DNA of 47,795 nucleotides from Acrocarpospora corrugata (lineage in GTDB: Bacteria > Actinomycetota > Actinomycetes > Streptosporangiales > Streptosporangiaceae), in assembly GCF_009687845.1 (NCBI RefSeq), contig NZ_BLAD01000035.1, positions 100,576 through 148,370 of the forward strand, read 5' to 3'. The stretch's first letter is position 1, and every line of letters begins with the position of its first letter. Below are positions 8,162 through 17,770 of this stretch, one piece after another. The notes below the pieces were generated by a model, which had not been told where the DNA came from, did no database searches, and saw only the letters and a list, made by a program, of their open reading frames with translations. Both the position numbers and the translations under genes were made by a program.

Positions 8162-11041
8162 ATGAGGTTGGCGACGGCGGCGTGCGCGAGCGCGCTGGGG
8201 CTGCTGCTGCTCGCGATCGGCGCACCGCCAGTCGCCGCGGCGGCGCGAACGGGGGCCGGCACGAACGTGCTGGCGGACGAGACACGCAAGTTCACCGGCG
8301 TCCGCCAGCACTGGAACGTGCTGCGCAAGCAGAGCGGCGGCACCAGCTACTACGACCGGCCGACGATCAACAGCGACGACGCCACCAGGGGCGTGCTGCG
8401 CGCCGGATACGCCTCGGACGACGGCGGCAGCACGGCCAGGACCCTGCTGCAGCTGGACACCTCGCGGGTGGCCAGGACCCACATCCTCTGGGCCACGCTG
8501 CGGCTGTGGCAGGCGTGGTCGTCCAAGGACTGCGGCAACGGCAACGAGTCCGGCGGCGCGGTGGACGTCTACCAGGTGCCCGCCTTCGGCTCGGGCACCA
8601 CCTGGAACGCGGCCTGGAACTCCACCGCGTGGGGCAGCAACCTGGGCGGCAACAGCCGCGCCGTCCGCCGCACCGGCGGCGGCTACCAGGGCCGCTGCCC
8701 GGCCGACTACGTCGCCTTCGACGTCACCGGCGCGGTCCGCGGCGTCGCGGCGGCCGGCGGCACGTCGATCTCGCTCGGGCTCAGGGCCGAGAACGAGAGC
8801 GACGAGTGGAGCTGGAAGCGCTACCTGATGTTCGCCACGGCCAACGCGAAGAACCCCAGCCTGGACATCGGCTACAACACCATCCCCGGCGCGCCCGCCG
8901 CCCTGGTCACCGAGGACGACTCGGCGCCCGGCGACGCCACCGACGACACCCTCTGCGTGACCGGCCCCGCCCGTCCCGCGGTCACCTCGCTGACGCCGAC
9001 GCTGAGCGCCCAGATGAAGGACGGCGACGGATCCACCCACGCCGAGTTCGAGTGGTCCCAGGTCGGGGCCGCCCGGGTCGGCGGCCTGCAGACCGGCCTG
9101 GTCGCCGACGGCGCGAACATCTCCGCCGTCATCCCGGCCGGCCAGCTCCAGGAGGGCGGCACGTATTCGTGGCGGGTCCGCGGCTACGACCTGCTCGGCT
9201 CGTACGGCACCGACTACGGCCCCTGGTCCCGCTCCTGCGAGTTCACGATCGAGACCCCCGGCCCGGCCAACAGCCCGCCGCTGCCGACCGTCACCTCCGC
9301 CGACTTCGTCAGGGACGACTTCGGCCCCACCCCCGCCGGCGTCCCCGGCACGGTCACCTTCGCCGGCCAGGACGTGGTCGCCTTCCGGTACGGCTTCCGC
9401 CAGGACGCCCTGGCCATGACGGTCCAGGCCCGCCCCGACGGCACCGCCGAGGCGCCGATCACGATGACCCACGACAACCCCGCGGAACTGTGGGTCCAGG
9501 CCGTGGACCGGGCCGGGAACAAGAGCGTCGGCCCGGACGGCGACGCCGCCACCGGCATCGCCCGCTACCCCTTCCAGGCGGCCACCGGCAGCGGCCAGAC
9601 CCCGCACCTGCGCGGCGACCTCAACGGCGACGGCCGCGCCGACGTCACCGTGCTGACCGACGGCGGCGGCCGGGCCCAGGTGTGGAACGTGGCCGGGGCG
9701 AGCCCGGTCAACGTGTTCGACGCGGGCGCGTTCCCGCTGGCCAAGGTGAAGAGCGCGGCCGGGGACTTCGACGGGGACGGCCGTACCGACCTGGCGATGT
9801 TCCGCGACGAGGGCAACGGCCGCACCACCCTGCACCTGCTCCGCTCGGACGGCAACGCGCTGGCCGGGACACAGGTGTGGGAGTCGGCCACCTGGAACTG
9901 GGCCAAGACGCAGGTCGTGGCCGGAAACTTCGACGGCGACGCCGCGCGCCGCGACGACCTGGCGGTCCTGTACGACCTGGGCGGCGCGACCATGGACCTG
10001 CGGGTCTTCCTCGGCACCGCCGCCGGTTTCGCCGCGCCCGCGACCTGGGCGAGCGCCGCCAGGGACGCCACCAAGATCAAACTCGTCGCGGCCGACTTCG
10101 ACGCGGACGGCGACCACGACCTCGCCGAGGTCAGGGACCTGGGCTCCCGGATCGGCGTCTACCTCCTGCCCTCCACCCGGACCTCGTTCGCCGCCCCCGC
10201 CACCTGGTACGACGACCCCAGCCGGGGCTGGAGCTGGACCGGCAGCAAGTTCGTCGCCGCCGACGTGTCCGGCGACGGCCGCCCCGAACTCGCGGCCTTC
10301 TACCGGTACGGCGAACTCGCCCACACCGCCGTCTACCTGTTCGCCAACCACGGCGGCGGGTTCACCAACCCGCCGCTGCAGCCGCTCTGGCAGTCCGGCG
10401 ACCACGCCTGGGACTGGAATCTGGTCGACCCGTCGGCCGGCGACCTGGACGGCGACGGCGACGAGGACCTGGTGGCCGCCTACGGCTGCTGCGGCCCCGG
10501 CCAGCACGCGCTCTGGCGGTTCACCGCCGGCGGCGGCACGGTGGCCGCGCCCCAGCCGTACTGGCGGGGCTCGCTCAGCACCGCCGGCAGGGCCGGCGTC
10601 CAGATCGACCCGGCCGCGACCTACCAGCTGATGGCCTCCCACTCGGGCCGGTGCCTGGCCGTGTCCGGCGCGAGCACGGCCGACAACGCGCCGATGATCC
10701 AGTACGACTGCGGCAGCCAGCGTTTCCGGGTGGTCGCCACCGGAGCCGCCCAGTTCATGCTGCAACCGGCCCACGTCACCGGCAAGTGCGTGTCGGCCGG
10801 TTCGGCCACGGCCGCGGGGACGAAGGCCTTCCAGTACGTGTGCGGCCCGCCGTACGGCGATCAGGCCTACCGGCTCGACTACGTGGCCGGTTCCGGTGAC
10901 GACACCCTGGTCCGGGTCCGCCCGATGCACTCGGGCAACTGCCTGGACGTCGAGGGCCCGAGCCTGCTCAACAACGCGCTGATCCACCAGTGGACCTGCC
11001 TGAACACCGCCAGCCAAGAGTTCTACCTGCGCCGATCCTGA
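8162..11041 (+). CDS. Secreted DNRLRE/FG-GAP repeat/ricin-lectin protein
   Basis: This 959-residue exported protein has a clear signal peptide (MRLATAACASALGLLLLAIG...VAAAA). A beta-sandwich resembling DNRLRE domains follows (roughly 50-240; SYYDRP, TLLQLDTS, LRLWQAW), then a fibronectin-like stretch. From about residue 483 to 773 there are at least six Ca2+-binding FG-GAP/VCBS repeats with DxNGDGxxD loops (DLNGDGRADV, DFDGDGRTDL, DLDGDGDEDL). A C-terminal ricin-type beta-trefoil (about 818-959) has Cys pairs and QW-like motifs (SGRCLAVSG, SGNCLDVEG). The ATG at 8162 begins the signal peptide; upstream in-frame sequence is antisense to the regulator. The RHS toxin gene follows after 31 nt, so the protein probably serves as a surface or envelope partner (carbohydrate adhesion or delivery) of that toxin. 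This role is inferred. Confidence 0.85.
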   Translation: MRLATAACASALGLLLLAIGAPPVAAAARTGAGTNVLADETRKFTGVRQHWNVLRKQSGGTSYYDRPTINSDDATRGVLRAGYASDDGGSTARTLLQLDTSRVARTHILWATLRLWQAWSSKDCGNGNESGGAVDVYQVPAFGSGTTWNAAWNSTAWGSNLGGNSRAVRRTGGGYQGRCPADYVAFDVTGAVRGVAAAGGTSISLGLRAENESDEWSWKRYLMFATANAKNPSLDIGYNTIPGAPAALVTEDDSAPGDATDDTLCVTGPARPAVTSLTPTLSAQMKDGDGSTHAEFEWSQVGAARVGGLQTGLVADGANISAVIPAGQLQEGGTYSWRVRGYDLLGSYGTDYGPWSRSCEFTIETPGPANSPPLPTVTSADFVRDDFGPTPAGVPGTVTFAGQDVVAFRYGFRQDALAMTVQARPDGTAEAPITMTHDNPAELWVQAVDRAGNKSVGPDGDAATGIARYPFQAATGSGQTPHLRGDLNGDGRADVTVLTDGGGRAQVWNVAGASPVNVFDAGAFPLAKVKSAAGDFDGDGRTDLAMFRDEGNGRTTLHLLRSDGNALAGTQVWESATWNWAKTQVVAGNFDGDAARRDDLAVLYDLGGATMDLRVFLGTAAGFAAPATWASAARDATKIKLVAADFDADGDHDLAEVRDLGSRIGVYLLPSTRTSFAAPATWYDDPSRGWSWTGSKFVAADVSGDGRPELAAFYRYGELAHTAVYLFANHGGGFTNPPLQPLWQSGDHAWDWNLVDPSAGDLDGDGDEDLVAAYGCCGPGQHALWRFTAGGGTVAAPQPYWRGSLSTAGRAGVQIDPAATYQLMASHSGRCLAVSGASTADNAPMIQYDCGSQRFRVVATGAAQFMLQPAHVTGKCVSAGSATAAGTKAFQYVCGPPYGDQAYRLDYVAGSGDDTLVRVRPMHSGNCLDVEGPSLLNNALIHQWTCLNTASQEFYLRRS

Positions 11042-11072
11042 CGCGAGCCCCCGACCTCCAGGAGAAGATCCC

Positions 11073-14000
11073 ATGAAGCGCTGGCTCGCGCCCGTGATCG
11101 CCTGCCTACTCGTCGTGACTCTGGTGCCCGCGCGGGCCGCCGGGGCCCTGCCCGTGCCCGAGGACCTGACCGCGCCCACGGTCCAGCGGGAGAAGTCCGT
11201 GCCGGGCGCGAAGATCCTGCCCGCGATCCCGTCGCCGCTGCCGAAGGTGCCGGAACTGTCCGGGGCCCGCCAGGTCAGCTGGCCCAAACCGGGCGTGACC
11301 AGCACGTTGCCGATCTCGGCGGCGGCCAGGGACGCGTCGGCTCAGGTCAAGGTGGAGGTGCTGCCCAAGACCCGGGACGGGCTGGTGTTCCGCGCGGCCA
11401 GGGCCGACGCCGCCAAGTCGGCGCTGGCCCTTCAGGTCGACTATTCGGGCTTCCGCGGCGCGTTCGGCGGGGACTGGGCGTCCCGGCTGGAGTTACGCGC
11501 CGTGCCCGAGTGCGCGCTGACCACGCCGGGCCTGCCCGGCTGCCGCGGCGTGGCCGTACCGGCGAAGAACGACGTCGCGGCCGGGAAGATCAGCGCCGAG
11601 GCGGCGGGCGGCGGGCTGTTCACGCTGGCCGCCGCGCCCTCGGGCAGCGCCGGCACGTTCGCCGCGACCGGGCTCTCCCCGTCCTCGACCTGGGGCGGCG
11701 GCGGCTCGACCGGCGACTTCACCTGGAACTACCCGCTCCGGGTGCCGCCAGGCTCCGGCGGGCCGAGCCCGTCGATCGCGCTGTCCTACTCCTCCGGCAG
11801 CGTCGACGGCCGGACGGTGGCCACCAACAACCAGCCCTCCTGGGTCGGCGAAGGCTTCGAATGGTGGCCGGGCTTCATCGAACGCCGCTACAAGCCGTGC
11901 GCCGAGGACGGCCACGAGGGCGTCGGCGACCAGTGCTGGGAGACCGACAACGCGACCCTGTCGCTCAACGGCGGCGGCAGCGAACTGGTCAAGGACGACG
12001 CCACCGGCGTCTGGCGGCCCCGCCAGGACGACGGCTCCCGGATCGAACGCCTCACCGACCCCAGCCTGGTCAACGGCGACAACGACGGCGAATACTGGCG
12101 GGTCACCACCACCGACGGCACCCAGTACTACTTCGGCCGCAACCGCCTGCCCGGCTGGACCTCCGGCAAACCGGAGACCGGCTCCGCCTGGACCCTCCCG
12201 GTGTACGGCAACGAGAACGGCGAACCCTGCCACGCCGCCACCTTCGCCGCCGCACACTGCCAGCAGGCCTGGCGGTGGAACCTCGACTACGTCGTCGACA
12301 CCCACGGCAACGTCATGACCTACTGGTACGGCCAGGAGAAGAACCGCTACGGCCGCGACGCCGACCCCAACCAGGCCACCGAGTACGTCCGCGGCGGCAC
12401 CCTCACCCGCATCGACTACGGCCTGCGCACCGGCCAGGAGTACGCCGGAACCCCCGCCGCCCAGGTCGTCTTCACCGCCGCCGACCGCTGCCTGCCCGGC
12501 ACGACCTGCGACCTCACCAAACCGGAGCAGTGGTCGGACACCCCGCTCGACCAGCGCTGCGCCGCCGCGCCCTGCACCGACGTGCTCACCCCGACCTTCT
12601 GGACGCAGAAACGCCTGGCCGCCGTCACCACCCAGATCTGGACCGGCGCCGCCTTCGCCCCCGTCGACACCTGGACGCTCCGGCACACCTACCCGGACCC
12701 CGGCGACGGCACCCGGGCCGGGCTGTGGCTGGCCGGACTGACCCACACCGGCACCGGCGACGCCGCCATGCCGGAGATCAAGTTCACCCCGCAGCAGCTC
12801 GACAACCGCGTGGTCGGCCCCGACGGACGCCCGCCGATGCGCTGGCTGCGGATCGGCGCGATCGAGAACGAGACCGGCGGCGACCTGCGCGTCACCTACT
12901 CGGCCAAGGACTGCGTGTCCGGCAGCCGGATGCCGGCCGCCGCCGACGCCAACACGCTCCGCTGCCACCCCGTCAAGGGCGCCTACCCCGGCCAGCCCGA
13001 CCGGCTGGAGTGGTTCCACAAGTACGTGGTGACCGAGGTCGCCGAGAACGACTACGTCGGCGGCGGCGCCCAGGCCCGCACCTTCTACACCTATCCCGGC
13101 GCCCCGGCCTGGCACTTCGACGACGCCGACGGCCTGGTCGCCGAGGAGGACAAGACCTGGGCGCAGTGGCGCGGCTACGAGGTCGTCCAGACCACCCGCG
13201 GCGTCGCCCCCGACGTGCGGACTTACGAGCAGAGCCGGTTCTTCCGCGGCATGGACGGCGACCGCACCGCGTCCGGCGTGCCCAAAACCGTGAAGATCCG
13301 CGACTCCGAGGGCGTCGAGGTGCCCGACCACGAACGCTTCGCCGGGATGGTCCGCGAGCACATCAGCTACAACGGCGTCGACGGGCCCGAGGTGTCGGCG
13401 ACGATCTCCGACCCGTGGCTGCGGGAGACCGCCACGGCGGTCCACCCGTGGGGGACGGTGACCGCCTCACTGGCCGACGTCGCCTCCACCCGCGTCCGCA
13501 CCCCCAAAGCCGCGGGCGGCAAGCGCACCACCAGGATCGACAAGAGCTACGACGCACAGGGCCTGCCCACGCAGGTGCACGACCACGGCGACACTGCCGT
13601 CCCCGGCGACGAGGAGTGCACCACCTTCACCTACGCCCGCAACGAGGCGCTGTGGCTGCTGTCGGCCACCAGCCGGGTGCAGAAGTACGCGCTGCCCTGC
13701 GGCCATACCCCCGGCTCCGGGCAGCTGATCTCCGACGTGCGGATGCGGCACGACGCCGCCACCGCCTGGAACACCCCCGCGACCAAGGGCGACGTCACCC
13801 TGGTCGAGGAACTCAAGACCTGGCCCGCCACCTACGTCACCACCTCCAGGTCGGCCTTCGACGCCTACGGCCGTGTCACCGACACCTGGGACGCCGCCGG
13901 GGAACACTCGACCACCGCCTACGAGCCCGCCACCGGCGGCCCGCTGCGCGCCTACGTCACCACCAACCCGCTTGAGCACGCCACCCGCACCGAGCTCAAC

Positions 14001-17000
14001 CCCGCCTGGGGGCTGCCGACCAAGACCGTCGACGCCAACGGGCGCACCACCGAACTCGCCTACGACGGCCTCGGCCGCCTCATCAGCGGCTGGGAACCCG
14101 GCCGCAGCAGCGACCAGCCGCCCAACGTCCGCTACAGCTACGACATCAGGGGCAGGACCGGGCCACCCGCCGTCACCACCCGATCCCTGCGCGCCGACGG
14201 CGGCTACACCGTCATGATCGAGCTGTACGACGGCCTGCTGCGCACCCGGCAGACCCAGATCCCCGGCCCCAACGGCGGTCGCATCATCGCCGACAGCCTC
14301 TACAACTCCCTCGGCCAGTCGCACAAGCAGAACGGCGCGTACTGGAACGCGGCGGCCCCCGTCGCGGAGCTGTTCGGCGTCAAGGACAAGGACGTCCCCG
14401 GGCAGAACCGGTCCACCTTCGACGGCGCGGGACGGGTGACCGCCGAGGCGCACCTGGCCTTCGAGGTCGAACGCTGGCGCAGCACCACCGCGTACCCCGG
14501 CGCCGACCGCTTCGACGTGACCCCGCCGGCCGGCGGCACCGCCACCTCGGCGATCATGGACGCCGAAGGGCGGACCACCGAGCTGTGGCAGTACCACGGC
14601 GCCACCCCGACGGGTGCCCACGACGTCACCGCGTACGTCTTCAACGACGCCGGACGCCTGGAGACCGTCACCGACCCGGCCGGGAACACCTGGCGGCACG
14701 CCTACGACCTGCGCGGGCGGGAGATCAGCACGGACGACCCCGATCGGGGGGTGACCGAGTACACCTACGACGACGCCAATCGCGTGGTCGCCACCAAGGA
14801 CTCCCGGGGGCAGATCCTGGCCTACGCCTACGACCGGCTCGGGCGGCGCACCGCCGTCCACGAGGGCACGCTGAGCGGGCCGAAACGGTCGCAGTGGGTG
14901 TACGACACGCTCGCGGCCGGGTTGCCCACCTCGGCCAGCCGCTTCTCCGGCCAGGCCGAATACCGCACCTCGGTGACCGGGTACGACGTCGGCTACCGGC
15001 CCACCGGGACCAGCGTGGAGATCCCCTCCACCGAAGGGGGACTGGCGGGGACGTACACCTACGGTTCCACGTTCAACCCCGACGGCACCCCCGCCACCTC
15101 CAGCGTTCCCGGCGTCGGGTCCCTCGCGGCGGAGACGCTCACCCACGGGTATGACACGTTCGGCAACCCGCTGACGCTGTCGGGGCAGTCGGCGTACGTG
15201 TCGGGGACGGCGTACAGCGACATGTCCGAACTCGGGCAGCTGACCCTCGGCGCGGGTGGCAAGCGGCTCTGGGTCACCTACAACTACGAGGTCGGGTCGC
15301 GGCGGCTCAGCGGGATCCACACCAAACGGGAGGCCGCCGGGGCGGTCCAGGGTGACGTTGCCTACACTTACGACCCCGCCGGAAACGTCATCAAGGTCGC
15401 CGACACGCCCGCAGCCGCCGGGGTGCCCGCCGACACCCAGTGTTTCGACTACGACCACCTGCGTCGGCTGACCGAAGCCTGGACGCCCGGTGGCGGCAGC
15501 TGCACCGCCGCACCCACCGGCGTCAACGTGGGCGGGCCCGCGCCGTACTGGACGAGCTACGGCTACGACAAGACCGGTAACCGCACCTCCGAAGTCCGGC
15601 ACGCCGTCGCCGGCGGACCGCAGACCAGCAAGGACTTCACCTACCCCGCCGACGGCCAGCCGCAGCCGCACACCCTGCGCGGGCTCTCCGTCACCGACTC
15701 GGCCGGCACCCGAACCCTCGCCTACGACTACGACAAAACGGGCAACACCACCACCCGCCCATCCGCTTCGGGCACACCCCAGTCGCTGACCTGGGACGCC
15801 GAGGGCCGGCTGAGCAAGATCGAGGAAGGCTCCGCGAAGACCGAGTTCCTGTACGACGCGGACGGCAACCGGCTCATCCGCCGCGACGCCGGCGGCTCGG
15901 CCACCCTCTACTTGCCCGGCCAGGAATTGCGCGCCAAGGGTTCCGCCAAGACCGGTACCCGCTACTACAGCCATGGAGGCACCGCCATCGCCGTCCGCAC
16001 CGACGACGGCAAACTGTCCTGGCTGTCCGCCGACCGCTTCGGCACCGCCCAACTGGCCTTCTCCGCCACCGACCTCGCCGTCAATCGCCGCAGGTTCACC
16101 CCGTTCGGCGAAGCACGCGGAGCGGGTACGGCGTGGCCAGGTTCGGCCGGCTTCGTAGACGGCGTCCAGGACCCAACCGGCCTGACCCACCTGGGCGCCC
16201 GCGAATACGACCCTCTCACCGGCCGATTCTTATCGGTAGACCCCCTCATCGACGTAGCCGACCCCCAGCAGATGCACGGCTACGCCTACGCCAACAGCAG
16301 TCCCGTGACCTTCACCGACCCTGACGGCCTGATGCTGATGGCCGAAGACGGCGGCGGTGGTGGCGGTGGATCCCCCTCGAAGGACCCCGGACCGACCGAC
16401 GACGAAATCAAGGAGGCCGAGGAGATCCAGCGCAAGGACAAACTGGACGTCGCGCTCGAAGTCGGCCGCGACATCCTGCTCGAAGTCCTGGGCGTCAACG
16501 ACATCCGCAACTGCTTCACCAAGGGCGACGTCGTCGCCTGCGTTTCGATGGTGGCCGGCATGCTCCCCATGGGGAAACTCCTCAAAGCTCCGAAGATCGC
16601 CAAGGCGCTGCATCGGGCCTACGAGGCATACCGGGCCTTCGACCGCAAACTAGCCGCCGCCCGCGGCGTCCTGGCCCGAGCCGCCCGCAAAGCCGACGAA
16701 GCAGCCGAAGCGGTCGCCGAGACCACGGCCAAAGCCGCCGACGACACGGCGGAGGCCGCGGCCAAACAGGCCGACGACGCCGTCGACGCCGCAGCGGAGA
16801 GCGCCGACGACCTAGGCGGCTCCTGCGCCATCTCCAACAGCTTCGTCCCCGGCACCCTGATCCTGATGGCCGACGGCACCCGCCGCCCCATCGAGGACAT
16901 CGCCCCCGGCGACCAGGTCCTCGCCACCGACCCCCAAACCACCACCACCCAGGCCAAACCCGTAACCGCCACAATCGAGGGCACCGGCACAAAGACCCTG

Positions 17001-17705
17001 GTCAACATCACCCTCACCAACGGCACCAAGATCACCGCCACCGACGGCCACCCATTCTGGACCGACCCTGCCCGTGCAGACACCGCCCGTGCAGACACCG
17101 CCCGTGCAGACACCGCCCGTGCAGACACCGCCCGTGCAGACACCGCCCGTGCCGGTTCCGCCCATGCTGACTCCGCCTGGGTCGACGCGGCCGACCTGGA
17201 ACCCGGCGACCAACTCCAGGACTCCCACGGCCGCCCGGTACGGGTGACCGCGCTCACCATCCACGAACAACCCGCGACCGTCCACAACCTCACCATCGCC
17301 GACACCCACACCTACTACGTCGCCTCCGGCCAAGCCGACGTCCTGGTCCACAACTCCGGCAAGGGCAAGAGCCGCTGCGGCGGCGGCAGCAATCACAAGG
17401 CCAACGCCACCCAAAACAAACAGGACTACACCACCAACAAGGCCGGCCAACGCCCCATCGCCGGCGGCCCCCCCATGCGCGTCGCGCCGAAGATCGTCAT
17501 CCAGATCCCGGCCGAAGCGGCCCCCACCGCCGCTCTCCTCGCGGCCCGCAAATCCATCCCCGCCAAGATCCGCGCTTTCGTCATCGTCAAGGTCCCAGAG
17601 AAGATCGTCGGCTTCAACGCCCAGAGCCGCGGCCCCGCGAACGCGGTAGAAACCATCTCCGACATCGTCGAAGCGGTATCCACCTTCATCGGCCGCATCA
17701 CCTAG
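11073..17705 (+). CDS. RHS-repeat polymorphic toxin with Hint domain
   Basis: The 2210-residue product has a Sec signal peptide (about 1-24), an SpvB-like N-terminal region (LSYSSGSVDGRTVATNNQPSW) and a long array of YD/RHS repeats (roughly 850-1660; AYDGLGRLISGW, YDADGNRL). The RHS core ends DPTGL (1700-1704) ... GRFLSVDPL ... DPDGL (1749-1753), the motif where RHS cores cut off their C-terminus. An Ala-rich helix (about 1862-1912) leads to a Hint autoprocessing domain: nucleophile Cys1918, TATDGHPFW block, and terminal His-Asn (2093-2094) before Ser2095. The last 116 residues should be the toxin, but I recognise no nuclease, deaminase or ADP-ribosyltransferase motif in them. The ATG at 11073 has AGGAGA upstream. 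No immunity gene follows: a strong hairpin and then convergent genes come next. Confidence 0.9.
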   Translation: MKRWLAPVIACLLVVTLVPARAAGALPVPEDLTAPTVQREKSVPGAKILPAIPSPLPKVPELSGARQVSWPKPGVTSTLPISAAARDASAQVKVEVLPKTRDGLVFRAARADAAKSALALQVDYSGFRGAFGGDWASRLELRAVPECALTTPGLPGCRGVAVPAKNDVAAGKISAEAAGGGLFTLAAAPSGSAGTFAATGLSPSSTWGGGGSTGDFTWNYPLRVPPGSGGPSPSIALSYSSGSVDGRTVATNNQPSWVGEGFEWWPGFIERRYKPCAEDGHEGVGDQCWETDNATLSLNGGGSELVKDDATGVWRPRQDDGSRIERLTDPSLVNGDNDGEYWRVTTTDGTQYYFGRNRLPGWTSGKPETGSAWTLPVYGNENGEPCHAATFAAAHCQQAWRWNLDYVVDTHGNVMTYWYGQEKNRYGRDADPNQATEYVRGGTLTRIDYGLRTGQEYAGTPAAQVVFTAADRCLPGTTCDLTKPEQWSDTPLDQRCAAAPCTDVLTPTFWTQKRLAAVTTQIWTGAAFAPVDTWTLRHTYPDPGDGTRAGLWLAGLTHTGTGDAAMPEIKFTPQQLDNRVVGPDGRPPMRWLRIGAIENETGGDLRVTYSAKDCVSGSRMPAAADANTLRCHPVKGAYPGQPDRLEWFHKYVVTEVAENDYVGGGAQARTFYTYPGAPAWHFDDADGLVAEEDKTWAQWRGYEVVQTTRGVAPDVRTYEQSRFFRGMDGDRTASGVPKTVKIRDSEGVEVPDHERFAGMVREHISYNGVDGPEVSATISDPWLRETATAVHPWGTVTASLADVASTRVRTPKAAGGKRTTRIDKSYDAQGLPTQVHDHGDTAVPGDEECTTFTYARNEALWLLSATSRVQKYALPCGHTPGSGQLISDVRMRHDAATAWNTPATKGDVTLVEELKTWPATYVTTSRSAFDAYGRVTDTWDAAGEHSTTAYEPATGGPLRAYVTTNPLEHATRTELNPAWGLPTKTVDANGRTTELAYDGLGRLISGWEPGRSSDQPPNVRYSYDIRGRTGPPAVTTRSLRADGGYTVMIELYDGLLRTRQTQIPGPNGGRIIADSLYNSLGQSHKQNGAYWNAAAPVAELFGVKDKDVPGQNRSTFDGAGRVTAEAHLAFEVERWRSTTAYPGADRFDVTPPAGGTATSAIMDAEGRTTELWQYHGATPTGAHDVTAYVFNDAGRLETVTDPAGNTWRHAYDLRGREISTDDPDRGVTEYTYDDANRVVATKDSRGQILAYAYDRLGRRTAVHEGTLSGPKRSQWVYDTLAAGLPTSASRFSGQAEYRTSVTGYDVGYRPTGTSVEIPSTEGGLAGTYTYGSTFNPDGTPATSSVPGVGSLAAETLTHGYDTFGNPLTLSGQSAYVSGTAYSDMSELGQLTLGAGGKRLWVTYNYEVGSRRLSGIHTKREAAGAVQGDVAYTYDPAGNVIKVADTPAAAGVPADTQCFDYDHLRRLTEAWTPGGGSCTAAPTGVNVGGPAPYWTSYGYDKTGNRTSEVRHAVAGGPQTSKDFTYPADGQPQPHTLRGLSVTDSAGTRTLAYDYDKTGNTTTRPSASGTPQSLTWDAEGRLSKIEEGSAKTEFLYDADGNRLIRRDAGGSATLYLPGQELRAKGSAKTGTRYYSHGGTAIAVRTDDGKLSWLSADRFGTAQLAFSATDLAVNRRRFTPFGEARGAGTAWPGSAGFVDGVQDPTGLTHLGAREYDPLTGRFLSVDPLIDVADPQQMHGYAYANSSPVTFTDPDGLMLMAEDGGGGGGGSPSKDPGPTDDEIKEAEEIQRKDKLDVALEVGRDILLEVLGVNDIRNCFTKGDVVACVSMVAGMLPMGKLLKAPKIAKALHRAYEAYRAFDRKLAAARGVLARAARKADEAAEAVAETTAKAADDTAEAAAKQADDAVDAAAESADDLGGSCAISNSFVPGTLILMADGTRRPIEDIAPGDQVLATDPQTTTTQAKPVTATIEGTGTKTLVNITLTNGTKITATDGHPFWTDPARADTARADTARADTARADTARADTARAGSAHADSAWVDAADLEPGDQLQDSHGRPVRVTALTIHEQPATVHNLTIADTHTYYVASGQADVLVHNSGKGKSRCGGGSNHKANATQNKQDYTTNKAGQRPIAGGPPMRVAPKIVIQIPAEAAPTAALLAARKSIPAKIRAFVIVKVPEKIVGFNAQSRGPANAVETISDIVEAVSTFIGRIT
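17070..17174 (+). repeat. 15-bp in-frame tandem repeat inside the Hint domain
   Basis: Five perfect copies of GCCCGTGCAGACACC (17070-17144) are followed by two degenerate copies (17145-17174). In the RHS protein they encode ARADT five times, then ARAGS and AHADS, starting at residue 2000. They lie just after the conserved DGHPFW block, where Hint and intein domains tolerate insertions. The perfect identity of five copies implies recent expansion by slippage or recombination. Confidence 0.95.
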
Positions 17706-17716
17706 TTCGCAGCGTT

Positions 17717-17749
17717 CCGCGCCCGTCACCAACCAGGTGACGGGCGCGG
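17717..17749. terminator. Strong hairpin after the RHS toxin gene
   Basis: A perfect 14-bp stem (CCGCGCCCGTCACC at 17717-17730 with its complement at 17736-17749) and a 5-nt loop AACCA starts 12 nt after the RHS stop codon. It lies before the convergent SDR gene and can serve both strands. There is no U-tract. Confidence 0.75.
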
Positions 17750-17770
17750 TGCGCTGTCAGCGGGCTGGGG

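Noticed and set aside
13467-16190. A 907-codon minus-strand open frame within the RHS gene
   Set aside because: It is antisense to RHS repeats whose motifs are unmistakable. The composition is low-complexity Gly/Val/Arg and there is no ribosome site.
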